Notes under the pieces: generated by a model
Seen by the model: only the letters and a program-made list of their open reading frames with translations
Told to the model about the DNA's origin: nothing
The model's database searches: none
Program-made: the position numbers and the translations under genes
Shown here: piece after piece, positions 26,438 to 35,544 of the stretch
How the letters are laid out: each line of letters opens with the position of its first letter
Numbering within the stretch: the first letter of the stretch is position 1
Source of the DNA: Helicobacteraceae bacterium
GTDB lineage: Bacteria > Campylobacterota > Campylobacteria > Campylobacterales > Sulfurimonadaceae
NCBI GenBank assembly: GCA_027023805.1
Contig: JALVUF010000034.1
Coordinates: 42,511 to 106,510 of the forward strand
DNA: 64,000 nucleotides
Direction of reading: 5' to 3'

Positions 26438-28346
26438 AGCATTTATCTTATTTGCTTTTCTTATCTCTTTAGAAGGGGGTATGTTATTTGCCGATAGTGT
26501 TGCAAAGGTCAGCATAAATGTAGTCTCACCTGTAAAAGCAAGCTCCAAAATAACATTTAACGCACAAGGTGTAGTTCAAAGCAAACAAAACATTACCATA
26601 AACTCAAAATCAGACGGTTTTTTTAATCCAAAAGTATTTATAAACAGTTTCATAAAAAAGGGAAAACTAATAGGTGTGCTTAAAAACTCCACTAGAGAGA
26701 TCAAGATACAATCTTTAAAAACACAAATTCATATACTTAAAAGTTCCATACAACTTCAATCAAAACAGCTAAAAAACAATCAAGAGATGTTAAAACTAGG
26801 TATCATCTCAAAAAATACAATGTTGGCTCAACAACAACAATATAAGATCCAAGAGCTAAAATTACAGCGTCTGCAACAAGCTTTGGACATGTTATTACTA
26901 TATCAAAAACATTCAAATATCTACGCCCCACAATCAGGGTACGTCAAATACATAGCCCCAAACGGACAATATCTCTCTTATGGTGCTTTGCTTGCCTCTA
27001 TTATGCCAAATAAACAATTTGTAAAATTATTTATTAATCCGTCATACCTAAAATACATATCTAAACATCAAGTCCTTACACTCATAACTCCTCAAGGCAA
27101 ACAATCAGCCACAATCAGTGCAATACTACCCCAATGCAGTAGCAATCTTATAGAAGTGATAGCAAGGCCAACACACCGGCTTCCTTTGGGGCTTAACATA
27201 CAAGCCGCTATACCAAATCTAGTTGATTTAGGTCTATCTCAAGTGTTAGGGGACAGACTCGGTGATATCATGGGAGCGGGAGCCGCACCAATTACTATAC
27301 GTCTGTTTGGTTCAAGTTCACAAGAGCTGATCAAAGAGAGTAGAAAATTAAAAAAAGTTTTTATGGGTATTAGAAATATTAATGAAGTTAATGTGCAGAC
27401 ATCTTACTCTTTGGCTGCAATAAATGTACGCTTAAAAAACAACGCTTTAGCACTTTACGGCATAAGTGCAAAAATGCTACAGACGCAAATCCGTTCTTTA
27501 TATTACGGCAAAGTAATAGCTTCCGTTATGAAAGGCGACAAAATAATAAATGTCAGAGTATTTATGAGCCGTCCTGCGGTAGATCCGATTATATATCTAC
27601 AAAAAGAGCTGCTTATCTACTCACCAAAACTACACAAAAACATACCGCTTAATTTTGTAGCGACTATAAAATATCAAACAAAAGTCCCTCAAATCACGCA
27701 CTATAATCTATCAACCGTATCTGTAATTGGGATTAGGTTTGCCGGAAATAATATGTCAACTGTAGTGCACAATATAAAACAGAAACTTTCTCACATAAAA
27801 CTTCCTGCAAATATCAATATACAAATAGGTGGATTTTACAAACAGCAACAAAAATCATTTAAACAGATGGGATATGTTATAGCCTTTGCCTTGCTCATTA
27901 TCTTTGCCGGTTTGCTGCTTTATTTTAGCTCACTACGCATATCCGTTACAATCTTACTTGCCCTAGTTGTAACGCTTGTAGGTGTATTTTTGGCACTAAA
28001 GATAACCGGTAAACCGCTGGATATTACCTCTTTAATGGGGATGCTTATAGTTCTTAGTATCGTTATAAACAACAATGTTCTTATATATGATTTTTATCAA
28101 AAAAATGAAAATCCTGATGAGAAAAAAAGAATAGTCCATGCTATAGGAGTGAGAATGAGACCGGTTTTAATGACTATGTTCTCAAACGCTTTTGCGCTTT
28201 TACCTATTGCGCTAGCTATAGGAAGCGGGACTCAGATAATACAAGATATGGCAATCGCCATTATGGGAGGATTGTTTTTTGCGATAATTATAAATCTTTT
28301 TATTATGCCGTTGTTTTTTTATTGGTTATCAAAACAGTCAGTTTGA
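26430..28346 (+). pseudogene. Adaptor-RND pump chimera from internal deletion (second RND locus)
   Basis: One open frame of about 640 codons joins two proteins. Residues 1 to about 245 are an adaptor: a signal-peptide-like NRAFILFAFLISLEGG, barrel-sandwich segments around a coiled coil (KSDGFFNPKVF..., IYAPQSGYVKYIAP). At LGLNIQAAI-PNLVDLGLSQVLG (about 27,200) it switches to the pump's second periplasmic loop and last helices (ITIRLFGSSSQEL, SLMGMLIVLSIVINNNVL, MRPVLMTMFSNAFALLP). By comparison with the intact pair, about 90 adaptor residues and the first ~640 pump residues, including the TM4 proton relay, are missing. The signal peptide in frame begins at ATC 26430, 8 bases after AAAAGGA, with no ATG until 26481 inside the signal, suggesting the start codon was lost too. 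Confidence 0.78.
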
Positions 28347-28771
28347 TCTTTAATCTCAAACAAAAAATTACCCAAAAAATTGTCTATATTGTGAAATGCC
28401 AAATCATCAACAGTATCGACATAATACCTACAGCCAATATTTTTATTGCAAATTTGATATGCCAAATTCTCTGCAAATTTCCAGCCTCCCTCACTGGTGG
28501 TAAAAGTTAGCAACACCATCGTAAAAAATCCATCACCTATATGCATGGTGCTGATAAGATCTGTTACCCTTGAATTATCTCTAATAATCTGCTCAAGATC
28601 CTGCGTAGAATAAAAAAGGACTACGGTAGTTATCATTTTATATCGTTTATATGCATTTACGACTATATTGCACTCCGTCATTGAACTATCACGTAGCATC
28701 CTGACAATTTCCGGCTGGGTTTTATTTGTATTTAAAAAATAGCGTTTTAAAAGCTCATCTTGTGTTGGCAT
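28319..28771 (-). CDS. Uncharacterised 150-residue protein
   Basis: A 150-residue soluble protein of mixed alpha/beta pattern with no signal peptide or membrane helix. I do not recognise the family. The N-terminus MPTQDELLKRYFLNTNKTQ is typical of small signalling or regulatory proteins and the middle (VVLFYSTQDLEQIIRDNS, IGDGFFTMVLL) looks like a compact sheet-helix core. The last 28 bases overlap the convergent 3' end of the RND chimera. Its ribosome binding site is weak (AGAGATAAC) and codon use is like the neighbours. It could be an overlooked conserved Sulfurimonas family. Confidence 0.55.
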   Translation of the reverse strand: MPTQDELLKRYFLNTNKTQPEIVRMLRDSSMTECNIVVNAYKRYKMITTVVLFYSTQDLEQIIRDNSRVTDLISTMHIGDGFFTMVLLTFTTSEGGWKFAENLAYQICNKNIGCRYYVDTVDDLAFHNIDNFLGNFLFEIKDQTDCFDNQ

Positions 28772-28841
28772 TTGTTATCTCTCTTTGTGTTATACTAAAA
28801 ATATTATACCATATTAAAAAAAATTATAAACGAGAGTTAAA

Positions 28842-29600
28842 ATGAAAAATAAAATATATCTCAAAGAGCTTTATAAGCTGCAAGTTGAGCTTGTAAAATT
28901 TCAAAAGCATGTCATAGATAACGATTTGCAAGTCTGTGTCATCTTTGAAGGTCGTGATACCGCCGGTAAAGACGGAATCATTAAACGCTTCGCGGAACAT
29001 TTAAGCCCTAGAGACATGAGAACAGTGGCTCTAGGCGTCCCAAGCAATAGAGAAAAAAAATCATGGTATTTCCAAAGATATGTACCGCATCTGCCGTCAG
29101 GAGGTGAAATAGTCTTTTTTAACCGTAGTTGGTATAACCGTATCGGAGTTGAAAAAGTTATGCACTTTTGCACAAAAGAGCAGTACACCCGTTTTATGAA
29201 CGAAGTAGGCAATTTTGAACAGATGCTGACACATTCTGGTATAAAACTAATCAAATATTATCTTGATATATCAAAAGATGAGCAGAAAAAACGCCTAAAA
29301 TCACGAAAAATCGATCCTTTAAAACAGTGGAAATTAAGTCCGATAGATGATCAAGCGCAAAAACTATGGAAAGCATATTCTCAAGCACGCGATAAGATGT
29401 TTGAACAAACTTCTTTTGTGTCTTCGCCTTGGTATATCGTACATACCGATACCAAAAAAGAAGCTCGCATAAATGCTATAAAGCACTTTTTAAGCTTAAA
29501 TGATTACCCCGGTAAAGATGAAAAATTACTGGTATATGAACGTAATGTAATATGTGAGTTTGACGTAGCATGCTATGAAAAGGGATTAATATCAAAATAG
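28842..29600 (+). CDS. ppk2: Polyphosphate kinase 2
   Basis: A 252-residue single-domain PPK2 that transfers phosphate between polyphosphate and nucleotides. The Walker A motif GRDTAGKDG and the lid/Walker B sequence FFNRSWYNRIGVE are intact, with RYVPHLPSGGEIV between. The family phrase SPWYIVHTDTKKEARINAI near the C-terminus completes it. Substrate preference (ADP versus AMP, GDP) cannot be read. A TATACTAAAAATATTATACC stretch upstream is promoter-like and shared with the divergent gene. It is next to, not overlapping, the HAD phosphatase (convergent, 2 bases apart). Confidence 0.95.
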   Translation: MKNKIYLKELYKLQVELVKFQKHVIDNDLQVCVIFEGRDTAGKDGIIKRFAEHLSPRDMRTVALGVPSNREKKSWYFQRYVPHLPSGGEIVFFNRSWYNRIGVEKVMHFCTKEQYTRFMNEVGNFEQMLTHSGIKLIKYYLDISKDEQKKRLKSRKIDPLKQWKLSPIDDQAQKLWKAYSQARDKMFEQTSFVSSPWYIVHTDTKKEARINAIKHFLSLNDYPGKDEKLLVYERNVICEFDVACYEKGLISK

Positions 29601-29601
29601 G

Positions 29602-30366
29602 TTATGATAAGATTGTTGCATCAAAATCCGCGATAGAATCAAGAACAAGAGTCGGAGATATGCCCTTTTTTAAATCCTCAGAAGTAAACTTTCCTGTTTT
29701 TACAAAAATAGTTTTTAAGCCGGCATTTTGTGCACCTAAAATATCGCCATAAATATCATCGCCTATCATAATAACATTGCTAGCATCAATGCCCATAGAG
29801 CGACATGCTGCGTGATAAAAAGCTTTGTTCGGCTTGCCGATTAATATGGCTTCGCACTCGCAGGCATACTCTAGCCCTGCTACGAAGCATCCCGCATCCA
29901 AACTCAATTTGCCGTCATTATCACGAAAATACTTATTTTTAGCAATAGCTAAAAGTTGCTTGCCCTCTTGGAGATATCTAAACGCGCTGTTGAGTTTAAG
30001 ATAATTAAAATTCTCCTGTGCATCACCGACAACAACATATTTGAGGGGATAATCACTTAGTGAACTGAAGCAATCTATAACATCATCTTTTAATAAAAAA
30101 TAGGCATTGCTTTTTTCATCTTCAAGCATATGCTTAGTCACATCAAGAGCTGTAATAATCTCTTCTTTGTTTACCAAAAAGCCCAGCTCTTTTAATTTAA
30201 GATATACCTCTTTGCTTGTTTTTTGCGTTGTATTGGTTAGAAATCTGATAGGATAGTGAGATTTGATCTTTGCCACAGCTTCTACTGCGCCTTTGATAAG
30301 ATGGTCTCCTGCATATAAAACCCCGCCGATATCACACAAAACGGCTTTTAAAGTAAAATTATTCAT
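29602..30366 (-). CDS. HAD-superfamily (subclass IIA) phosphatase, LHPP/HDHD2-like
   Basis: A 254-residue HAD IIA hydrolase. Motif I is CDIGGVLYAGDHLIKG, in which the second acid of the DxD signature is Gly, as in the eukaryotic-type LHPP/HDHD2 group (often DISGVLY). Motif II is RFLTNTTQKTSKEV, motif III is IGKPNKAFYHAA, and motif IV is MIGDDIYGDILGAQNAGLKTIFV. The missing acid may affect phosphatase activity toward simple phosphates; the real substrate is unknown. It converges on ppk2 with a 1-base gap, and is followed by a palindrome and glnA. Confidence 0.85.
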   Translation of the reverse strand: MNNFTLKAVLCDIGGVLYAGDHLIKGAVEAVAKIKSHYPIRFLTNTTQKTSKEVYLKLKELGFLVNKEEIITALDVTKHMLEDEKSNAYFLLKDDVIDCFSSLSDYPLKYVVVGDAQENFNYLKLNSAFRYLQEGKQLLAIAKNKYFRDNDGKLSLDAGCFVAGLEYACECEAILIGKPNKAFYHAACRSMGIDASNVIMIGDDIYGDILGAQNAGLKTIFVKTGKFTSEDLKKGISPTLVLDSIADFDATILS

Positions 30367-30393
30367 AAGAAGAACCTATTACGCTCCAATACT

Positions 30394-30424
30394 CTTTACA
30401 TGTAAGACAATCTTACATGTAAAG
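30394..30424. repeat. 14-bp inverted repeat after glnA containing two TACATGTA palindromes
   Basis: A perfect stem CTTTACATGTAAGA / TCTTACATGTAAAG with a 3-base loop begins one base after the glnA stop, when read on the minus strand. It lies between glnA and the HAD gene, both on the minus strand. No run of T follows on the minus strand, so it is a doubtful Rho-independent terminator; it may stabilise the glnA mRNA end. Each arm contains one copy of the TACATGTA octamer. Confidence 0.5.
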
Positions 30425-30425
30425 C

Positions 30426-31856
30426 TTAGCACTGATATGTAGTTTTAAACTCATATGCAGTCGGGCGACCCTCATCAGGTATAACCTCTCGCTCAAATTT
30501 ATAATCTAAATATGCACCGATAAACTCATCGGTAAACACAGGTTTTAAAAAGTCACAATCTTCTGATAGACCCTCAAGTGCTTCTCGCAAAGTATGAGGC
30601 ATCTGAGGGATGCCGCGCTGTGCTATTTCAGTTTGTGAGAGCTCAAAAAGATCTTCATTTAATGGACCGACCGGGACTGTTTTATCTTTGATACCGTCTA
30701 ATCCTGCTAGCATCATAGCGGCAAAAGCAAGATAAGGGCAAGCAGTAGAATCCGGGAACCTCATCTCAATTCTTGTAGCTTTTTCACCTGCACCGTATGG
30801 AACACGACAAGCAGCAGATCTGTTTTGTGAAGAATAGGTCAATATACTCGGTGCTTCAAATCCCGGAATTAATCTTTTGTAAGAGTTTGTTGATGCATTT
30901 GTAAAAGCCGCAACTGCTGCGGAATGTTTAAATATTCCACCGACATAATTAACTGCCAAATCACTTAAATTGCCATAATTGCCCTCTGCATAAAAAAGAT
31001 TTTTACCATCTTTCCATAAAGATTGATGAGTATGCATACCGTTTCCATTGTCGCCATAAAGTGGTTTTGGCATAAATGTAGCAGTTTTACCGTTTAGATG
31101 AGCTATCATTTTAACAACATACTTGTATTTTTGAACATTGTCAGCAGCGCCGATAATATCTGAAAATACAACACCTATCTCACCTTGACCCTGCGCTACT
31201 TCATGATGACCTAAAATAACTTCTAAGCCAATCTGCTCTAGAACCTGCATCATTTCAGCACGCAAATCAACCATAGAGTCAGTAGGTGCTACAGGAAAAT
31301 AACCCCCTTTTGTGCCTGGTCGATGTCCGGTATTGTACATATCATCATATAAGGTGTTTGAATTCCATTCACCCTCTTCCGTATCTACTTTGTAGCCTGC
31401 TTCATTAATCTTATCGACAAATTTTACATCATCAAAAATAAAAAATTCATTTTCAGGACCAAAATAAGCAGCATCTGCAATACCTATCTCTTCGGCATGT
31501 TTGAGTGCTTTTTTAGCAATCGAACGTGGACATCTCTCATATAGCTCGCCCTTATAAATATCGTAAACATCACAAAATATAATAATAGTAGGATCAGCGG
31601 TGAAAGGATCTAAAAATGCCGTAGGAACATCTGCTTTTAATAGCATATCAGATTGATTAATAGGCTGCCATGCTTCAATGGATGAACCGTCAAACGGAAA
31701 ACCATTTTCAAGATTATCTTTGTTAACTGCACTGTAACGATATGACAAATGATGCCACATACCTTTAATATCAGTAAATCGCAAATCTACAAACTGTACT
31801 TCGTTATCATCACAGTATGTAAAAAACTCATTTACATTATTTACAAAATTTCCCAT
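30426..31856 (-). CDS. glnA: Glutamine synthetase, type I
   Basis: A 476-residue GS I making glutamine from glutamate, ammonia and ATP. The N-terminal beta-grasp region, the DGSSI segment ([11 protein letters not shown]), the ATP/Mn-binding [12 protein letters not shown], the [10 protein letters not shown] and the glutamate-binding [11 protein letters not shown] are present. At the site where adenylylated enzymes carry NLYxLPPEE, this protein has [13 protein letters not shown]: the target Tyr is Phe, as known for H. pylori GlnA, so adenylylation control is not expected. A TG-TAAAAT extended -10 lies at 31888-31893 (minus strand) with a strong AGGAG site before the ATG. Confidence 0.97.
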   Translation of the reverse strand: MGNFVNNVNEFFTYCDDNEVQFVDLRFTDIKGMWHHLSYRYSAVNKDNLENGFPFDGSSIEAWQPINQSDMLLKADVPTAFLDPFTADPTIIIFCDVYDIYKGELYERCPRSIAKKALKHAEEIGIADAAYFGPENEFFIFDDVKFVDKINEAGYKVDTEEGEWNSNTLYDDMYNTGHRPGTKGGYFPVAPTDSMVDLRAEMMQVLEQIGLEVILGHHEVAQGQGEIGVVFSDIIGAADNVQKYKYVVKMIAHLNGKTATFMPKPLYGDNGNGMHTHQSLWKDGKNLFYAEGNYGNLSDLAVNYVGGIFKHSAAVAAFTNASTNSYKRLIPGFEAPSILTYSSQNRSAACRVPYGAGEKATRIEMRFPDSTACPYLAFAAMMLAGLDGIKDKTVPVGPLNEDLFELSQTEIAQRGIPQMPHTLREALEGLSEDCDFLKPVFTDEFIGAYLDYKFEREVIPDEGRPTAYEFKTTYQC

Positions 31857-31887
31857 GAACTATCTCCTGATTTGAATTCTATCCATC

Positions 31888-31893
31888 ATTTTA
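31888..31893 (-). promoter_or_regulatory. Extended -10 (TGTTAAAAT) for glnA
   Basis: On the minus strand TGTTAAAATGATGG lies about 32 bases before the glnA ATG. The extended TG motif and lack of a good -35 fit a sigma-70 promoter of Campylobacterota. Confidence 0.45.
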
Positions 31894-31938
31894 ACAGATA
31901 TTTCTTAATCTAGCGAAAAACTATTGTTTAAATTTTAC

Positions 31939-34347
31939 TCACTTTTCGTATTCATTTATCATTTGCATAGTTTTTAACACGCTATCTGGGTTTAGACTGA
32001 TAGAATCAATATTTAATTCAACTAGAAATTTTGCCATCTCCGGATAATCTGATGGCGCCTGACCGCATATACCGCTGTGTCTGCCGTTTCTCTTAGCACC
32101 CTTTACCGCCATCTCAATCATCTTTTTAACTCCGTTATCTCGTTCATCATAATCAAACGCTACAATATCACTATCTCTGTCAACACCAAGAGTTAATTGT
32201 GTTAAATCATTGCTTCCTATACTAAAGCCGTCAAAAAGCTTGCTGAATTCATCAATTAAAATAACGTTATTTGGAATTTCACACATGACATAAACCTCAA
32301 GAGAATTTTCTCCACGTTTTAGGCCATATTTCTCCATCGTTTTAAGTACCAATTCGCCCTCTTGCACTCTTCTACAAAACGGAATCATTAAAATTACATT
32401 GGTAAATCCCATCTCATCTCTTACTCTTTTCATGGCAGCGCACTCTAGGGCAAAACCCTCTTCATAGCTAGGATGAGCATAACGCGCGGCACCTCTAAAA
32501 CCTATCATAGGATTTGCTTCAACAGGTTCAAAAAATTTACCGCCCACTAGCGAAGCGTATTCATTTGTTTTAAAGTCGCTCATTCTAACGACACACGGAT
32601 TTGGATAAACGCTGGCGGCAATAGTAGCTATACCCTCAGAGAGTGTTTTAACAAAAAAATCTGTCATAGACTCATATCCCGCACTGATGAGTTTTAACTC
32701 ATCTTTTGTTTTATCATCAACTCTTTGGGGATGGATAAGTGCCATTGGGTGCGCTTTAATGTACTCGTTAATTATAAACTCCATTCTAGCTAGTCCAATG
32801 CCGTCAACTGGCATAGAAGCCAAAGAAAATGCCAGATCCGGATTACCCAGATTCATCATAATCTCAGTTTTTGGTTTTTTAATTGAACTCAGATCTGTTT
32901 TAATAATCTCAAAATCTAGTTTTCCTTTATAAACAAAGCCGTTTTCACCCTCAGCGCAGCTTACCGTAACCTCATCGCCGTTATTTAATATCTCTGTGGC
33001 ATTATGTGCGCCGACAACGGCAGGAATTCCAAGCTCTCTACTGATAATTGCCGCATGGCAGGTTCTACCGCCTTTATTGGTCACGATGCCTGAAGCTATC
33101 TTCATAATAGGTTCCCAATCAGGCGTAGTCGTATCAGCTACAAGAATTTCACCCTCTTTAAAATCTTTTAAGTAGGTAACATTTGGTATGATATGTACTT
33201 TTGCGCTTCCTATTTTAGTACCGACTGCTTTACCTGTTGCTACAACATCTCCTCTTTGTTTTAACCTATAATGTTCAAGTATATTGCCATGTTTTTGCGA
33301 TACAACCGTCTCAGGGCGAGCTTGCACCATGTAGAGCTGTCCGTCAATACCATCTTTTGCCCACTCCATATCCATAGGCTTGTTATGATGAATCAATGTT
33401 GAATAATGATCTTCAACTTTAATAGCATAATTAGCCAATATCATAACATCTTCATCGCTTATGCAAAAACCATTTTGCTCCTCTTTTGTAGTAGAGATAT
33501 TTCTTGTATATTCAACGGAAATATTATCTAAGTTGATATTGTCTGAAAATATCATTTTTTTCTGTTTTGCTCCTAATGATCTTTTTAAAACATTGCGAAA
33601 ACCTTTTTTATATGTTGGCTTATGAACATAAAAACTATCGGGATCAACACTGCCTTGAACAACATTTTCACCAAGACCCAAAGAGGCATTGATAAACACG
33701 ACGTCGTTAAACCCTGTTTCAGTATCAAGACTAAACATAACACCGCTTGAGCCTATATCGCTTCTTACCATTTTCATGACAACTACGGAAAGATATACTT
33801 TTAAGTAATCAAAGTTATTATCAAATTTATAATGTATGCTTCTGTCTGTAAAATTTGATGCCAGGCATCTTTTATATGCATCAAGCAAGGCATCTTCACC
33901 TTGGATATTAAGATAAGTATCATTTTGTCCGGCAAAAGAAGCCTCAGGAGAATCCTCTGCCGTTGCTGATGATCTAACCGCCATTCTTACATCATCGCCA
34001 TATTCCTCTTGTAGTGTCTTATACCCCTGCAATATCTTTTGTTGCAACTTATGGGGAACTTGCGCGTTTTGTATCAAGTCTCTACATTTTTTTGCAATTT
34101 TTTGCAGCGATTGCATACTTTTAATATCTAACTGCTCATATAAAAGCTCTCGCAACGGCTCCCATAACCTATTTTCTTTTAAATAATACACATACGCTTC
34201 AGAAGTTACCGCAAAGCCGTTAGGAACCTTCACGTCCAAAGCGGTTAGATGTTGATACATTTCACCTAAATTTGCATTTTTACCGCCTACTTGTGCGATA
34301 TCTTTAGTTCCTACTTCACTAAACCATTTTATAAAAACACCTTCCAT
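31939..34347 (-). CDS. ppsA: Phosphoenolpyruvate synthase
   Basis: An 802-residue enzyme converting pyruvate and ATP to PEP, AMP and phosphate, the entry to gluconeogenesis and useful with a reductive TCA cycle. The domains are an N-terminal ATP-grasp (SEVGTKDIAQVGGKNANLGEM and VRSSATAEDSPEASFAGQND), a phosphohistidine domain (GGRTCHAAIISRELGIPAVVG, His within TCHAAI), and a C-terminal PEP/pyruvate-binding barrel (GSNDLTQLTLGVDRDS, GICGQAPSDYPE with catalytic Cys). Length and motifs match PpsA rather than pyruvate phosphate dikinase. A TGGTATAAT extended -10 lies at 34377-34382 on the minus strand with an AGAGGAGA ribosome binding site. Confidence 0.97.
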   Translation of the reverse strand: MEGVFIKWFSEVGTKDIAQVGGKNANLGEMYQHLTALDVKVPNGFAVTSEAYVYYLKENRLWEPLRELLYEQLDIKSMQSLQKIAKKCRDLIQNAQVPHKLQQKILQGYKTLQEEYGDDVRMAVRSSATAEDSPEASFAGQNDTYLNIQGEDALLDAYKRCLASNFTDRSIHYKFDNNFDYLKVYLSVVVMKMVRSDIGSSGVMFSLDTETGFNDVVFINASLGLGENVVQGSVDPDSFYVHKPTYKKGFRNVLKRSLGAKQKKMIFSDNINLDNISVEYTRNISTTKEEQNGFCISDEDVMILANYAIKVEDHYSTLIHHNKPMDMEWAKDGIDGQLYMVQARPETVVSQKHGNILEHYRLKQRGDVVATGKAVGTKIGSAKVHIIPNVTYLKDFKEGEILVADTTTPDWEPIMKIASGIVTNKGGRTCHAAIISRELGIPAVVGAHNATEILNNGDEVTVSCAEGENGFVYKGKLDFEIIKTDLSSIKKPKTEIMMNLGNPDLAFSLASMPVDGIGLARMEFIINEYIKAHPMALIHPQRVDDKTKDELKLISAGYESMTDFFVKTLSEGIATIAASVYPNPCVVRMSDFKTNEYASLVGGKFFEPVEANPMIGFRGAARYAHPSYEEGFALECAAMKRVRDEMGFTNVILMIPFCRRVQEGELVLKTMEKYGLKRGENSLEVYVMCEIPNNVILIDEFSKLFDGFSIGSNDLTQLTLGVDRDSDIVAFDYDERDNGVKKMIEMAVKGAKRNGRHSGICGQAPSDYPEMAKFLVELNIDSISLNPDSVLKTMQMINEYEK

Positions 34348-34376
34348 ATCAGTCTCCTCTTAATTCTTCTTTAAAT

Positions 34377-34382
34377 ATTATA
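34377..34382 (-). promoter_or_regulatory. Extended -10 (TGGTATAAT) for ppsA
   Basis: On the minus strand the sequence TAATGGTATAATATTT is a perfect extended -10, about 30 bases before the ppsA start codon at 34347. It lies in the divergent ppsA-ilvE intergenic region. Confidence 0.5.
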
Positions 34383-34471
34383 CCATTAGTTCATTTACCA
34401 ATACGGTTTAATAATAAACAAAATAATCAAAACTTACAACACCTTTAATAAAACACAAATGAGTTATCTGC

Positions 34472-34477
34472 TAAAAT
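34472..34477 (+). promoter_or_regulatory. Extended -10 (TGCTAAAAT) for ilvE
   Basis: CTGCTAAAATTAGC gives a TGC-TAAAAT extended -10 about 37 bases before the ilvE ATG. It overlaps a 12-base palindrome GCTAAAATTAGC-like sequence, which could be an operator. Confidence 0.45.
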
Positions 34478-34513
34478 TAGCAAATTTTTAAGCAACCATC
34501 GGAGAGCAACAAC

Positions 34514-35434
34514 ATGGAAAAGGCAAAATATATATGGATGAACGGAAAGTTTGTTGATTGGGACAATGCGCAAGTTCATGTGCTAACACACACTATTCAC
34601 TACGGTAACGGTATCATAGAAGGCACAAAAGCATATAAGACTGACAAGGGATATGCTATTTTTAGATTGCAAGACCACACAAAGCGTTTATTTGAATCTG
34701 CAAAGATGGTTCTAATAGATGTCCCTTTTACGGCTAAAGAGTTAAATAACGCTCAAATAGAACTTATTCGTAAAAACAATTTTCAAGGAGATAATGTTTA
34801 TATTCGCCCTTTTGCTTTTTTAGGATATGGCGTTATGGGAGTTTATCATAAAAATGCTCCCGTTGAGACAGCTATAGCAGCATGGGAATGGGGTGCGTAT
34901 TTAGGTGAAGAGGGGATGCAAAAAGGGATTAAATTAAAAATTTCTTCAATTTCAAGACCTGCAAATACTTCAAATATGGGCAAAGCCAAAGCTACGGCAA
35001 ATTATCTTAATTCGCAAATGGCAAAATATGAAGCTATTGATTGCGGATACGATGAAGCACTCCTGCTAGATGACCAGGGGTATGTTGCCGAAGCCACGGG
35101 TGCGGCTTTTTTTATCATCAAAGACGGTATCCTTATCACACCGCCAAATGATAATTCTCTAGTATCTATAACACAAAAAACAGTTATAGAGATTGCTCAG
35201 GATTTAGGTATAACAGTTGAGCGACGTCGAATCTCAAGAGAGGACGTATATATTGCAGATGAAGCATTTTTAACAGGGACGGCAGCTGAAGTTACGCCGG
35301 TTAGAGAGGTTGACGCTCGCATTATCGGAGAAGGTGAGAGAGGATCTCTAACTAAACAGATACAAGACACATATTTTGATATAGTTTTTGGCAGAAATAA
35401 AAAATATGAGCATTATCTAACATACATTAATTAA
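34514..35434 (+). CDS. ilvE: Branched-chain amino acid aminotransferase
   Basis: A 306-residue PLP aminotransferase (fold type IV) catalysing the last step of leucine, isoleucine and valine synthesis. The N-terminal THTIHYGNGIIEGTKAY, the PLP-Lys region NYLNSQMAKYEAIDCGYDEALLLD (the Lys lies in KAKATANYLNSQ), and the phosphate-binding TGTAAEVTPVREVD are all typical of IlvE. A GGAGAG site precedes the ATG. It is divergent from ppsA. Confidence 0.95.
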   Translation: MEKAKYIWMNGKFVDWDNAQVHVLTHTIHYGNGIIEGTKAYKTDKGYAIFRLQDHTKRLFESAKMVLIDVPFTAKELNNAQIELIRKNNFQGDNVYIRPFAFLGYGVMGVYHKNAPVETAIAAWEWGAYLGEEGMQKGIKLKISSISRPANTSNMGKAKATANYLNSQMAKYEAIDCGYDEALLLDDQGYVAEATGAAFFIIKDGILITPPNDNSLVSITQKTVIEIAQDLGITVERRRISREDVYIADEAFLTGTAAEVTPVREVDARIIGEGERGSLTKQIQDTYFDIVFGRNKKYEHYLTYIN

Positions 35435-35472
35435 CCTATACTATATACTTTTAGAAATATAGGATACCTCTA

Positions 35473-35544
35473 ATGAGCAAAGCTTATTATTATGGTATTA
35501 GTAAGCAATACAAGGATATAAATAATGGCAGCAGACATGAATGA
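35473..35544 (+). CDS. Possible 23-residue small ORF overlapping the SPFH gene start
   Basis: A short ORF beginning MSKAYYYGISKQYKD has AGGA 8 bases upstream of its ATG and ends 20 bases inside the next gene (TGA at 35542-35544), in a different frame. The overlap could couple translation, like a leader peptide. I do not recognise it; it may be chance. Confidence 0.25.
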   Translation: MSKAYYYGISKQYKDINNGSRHE

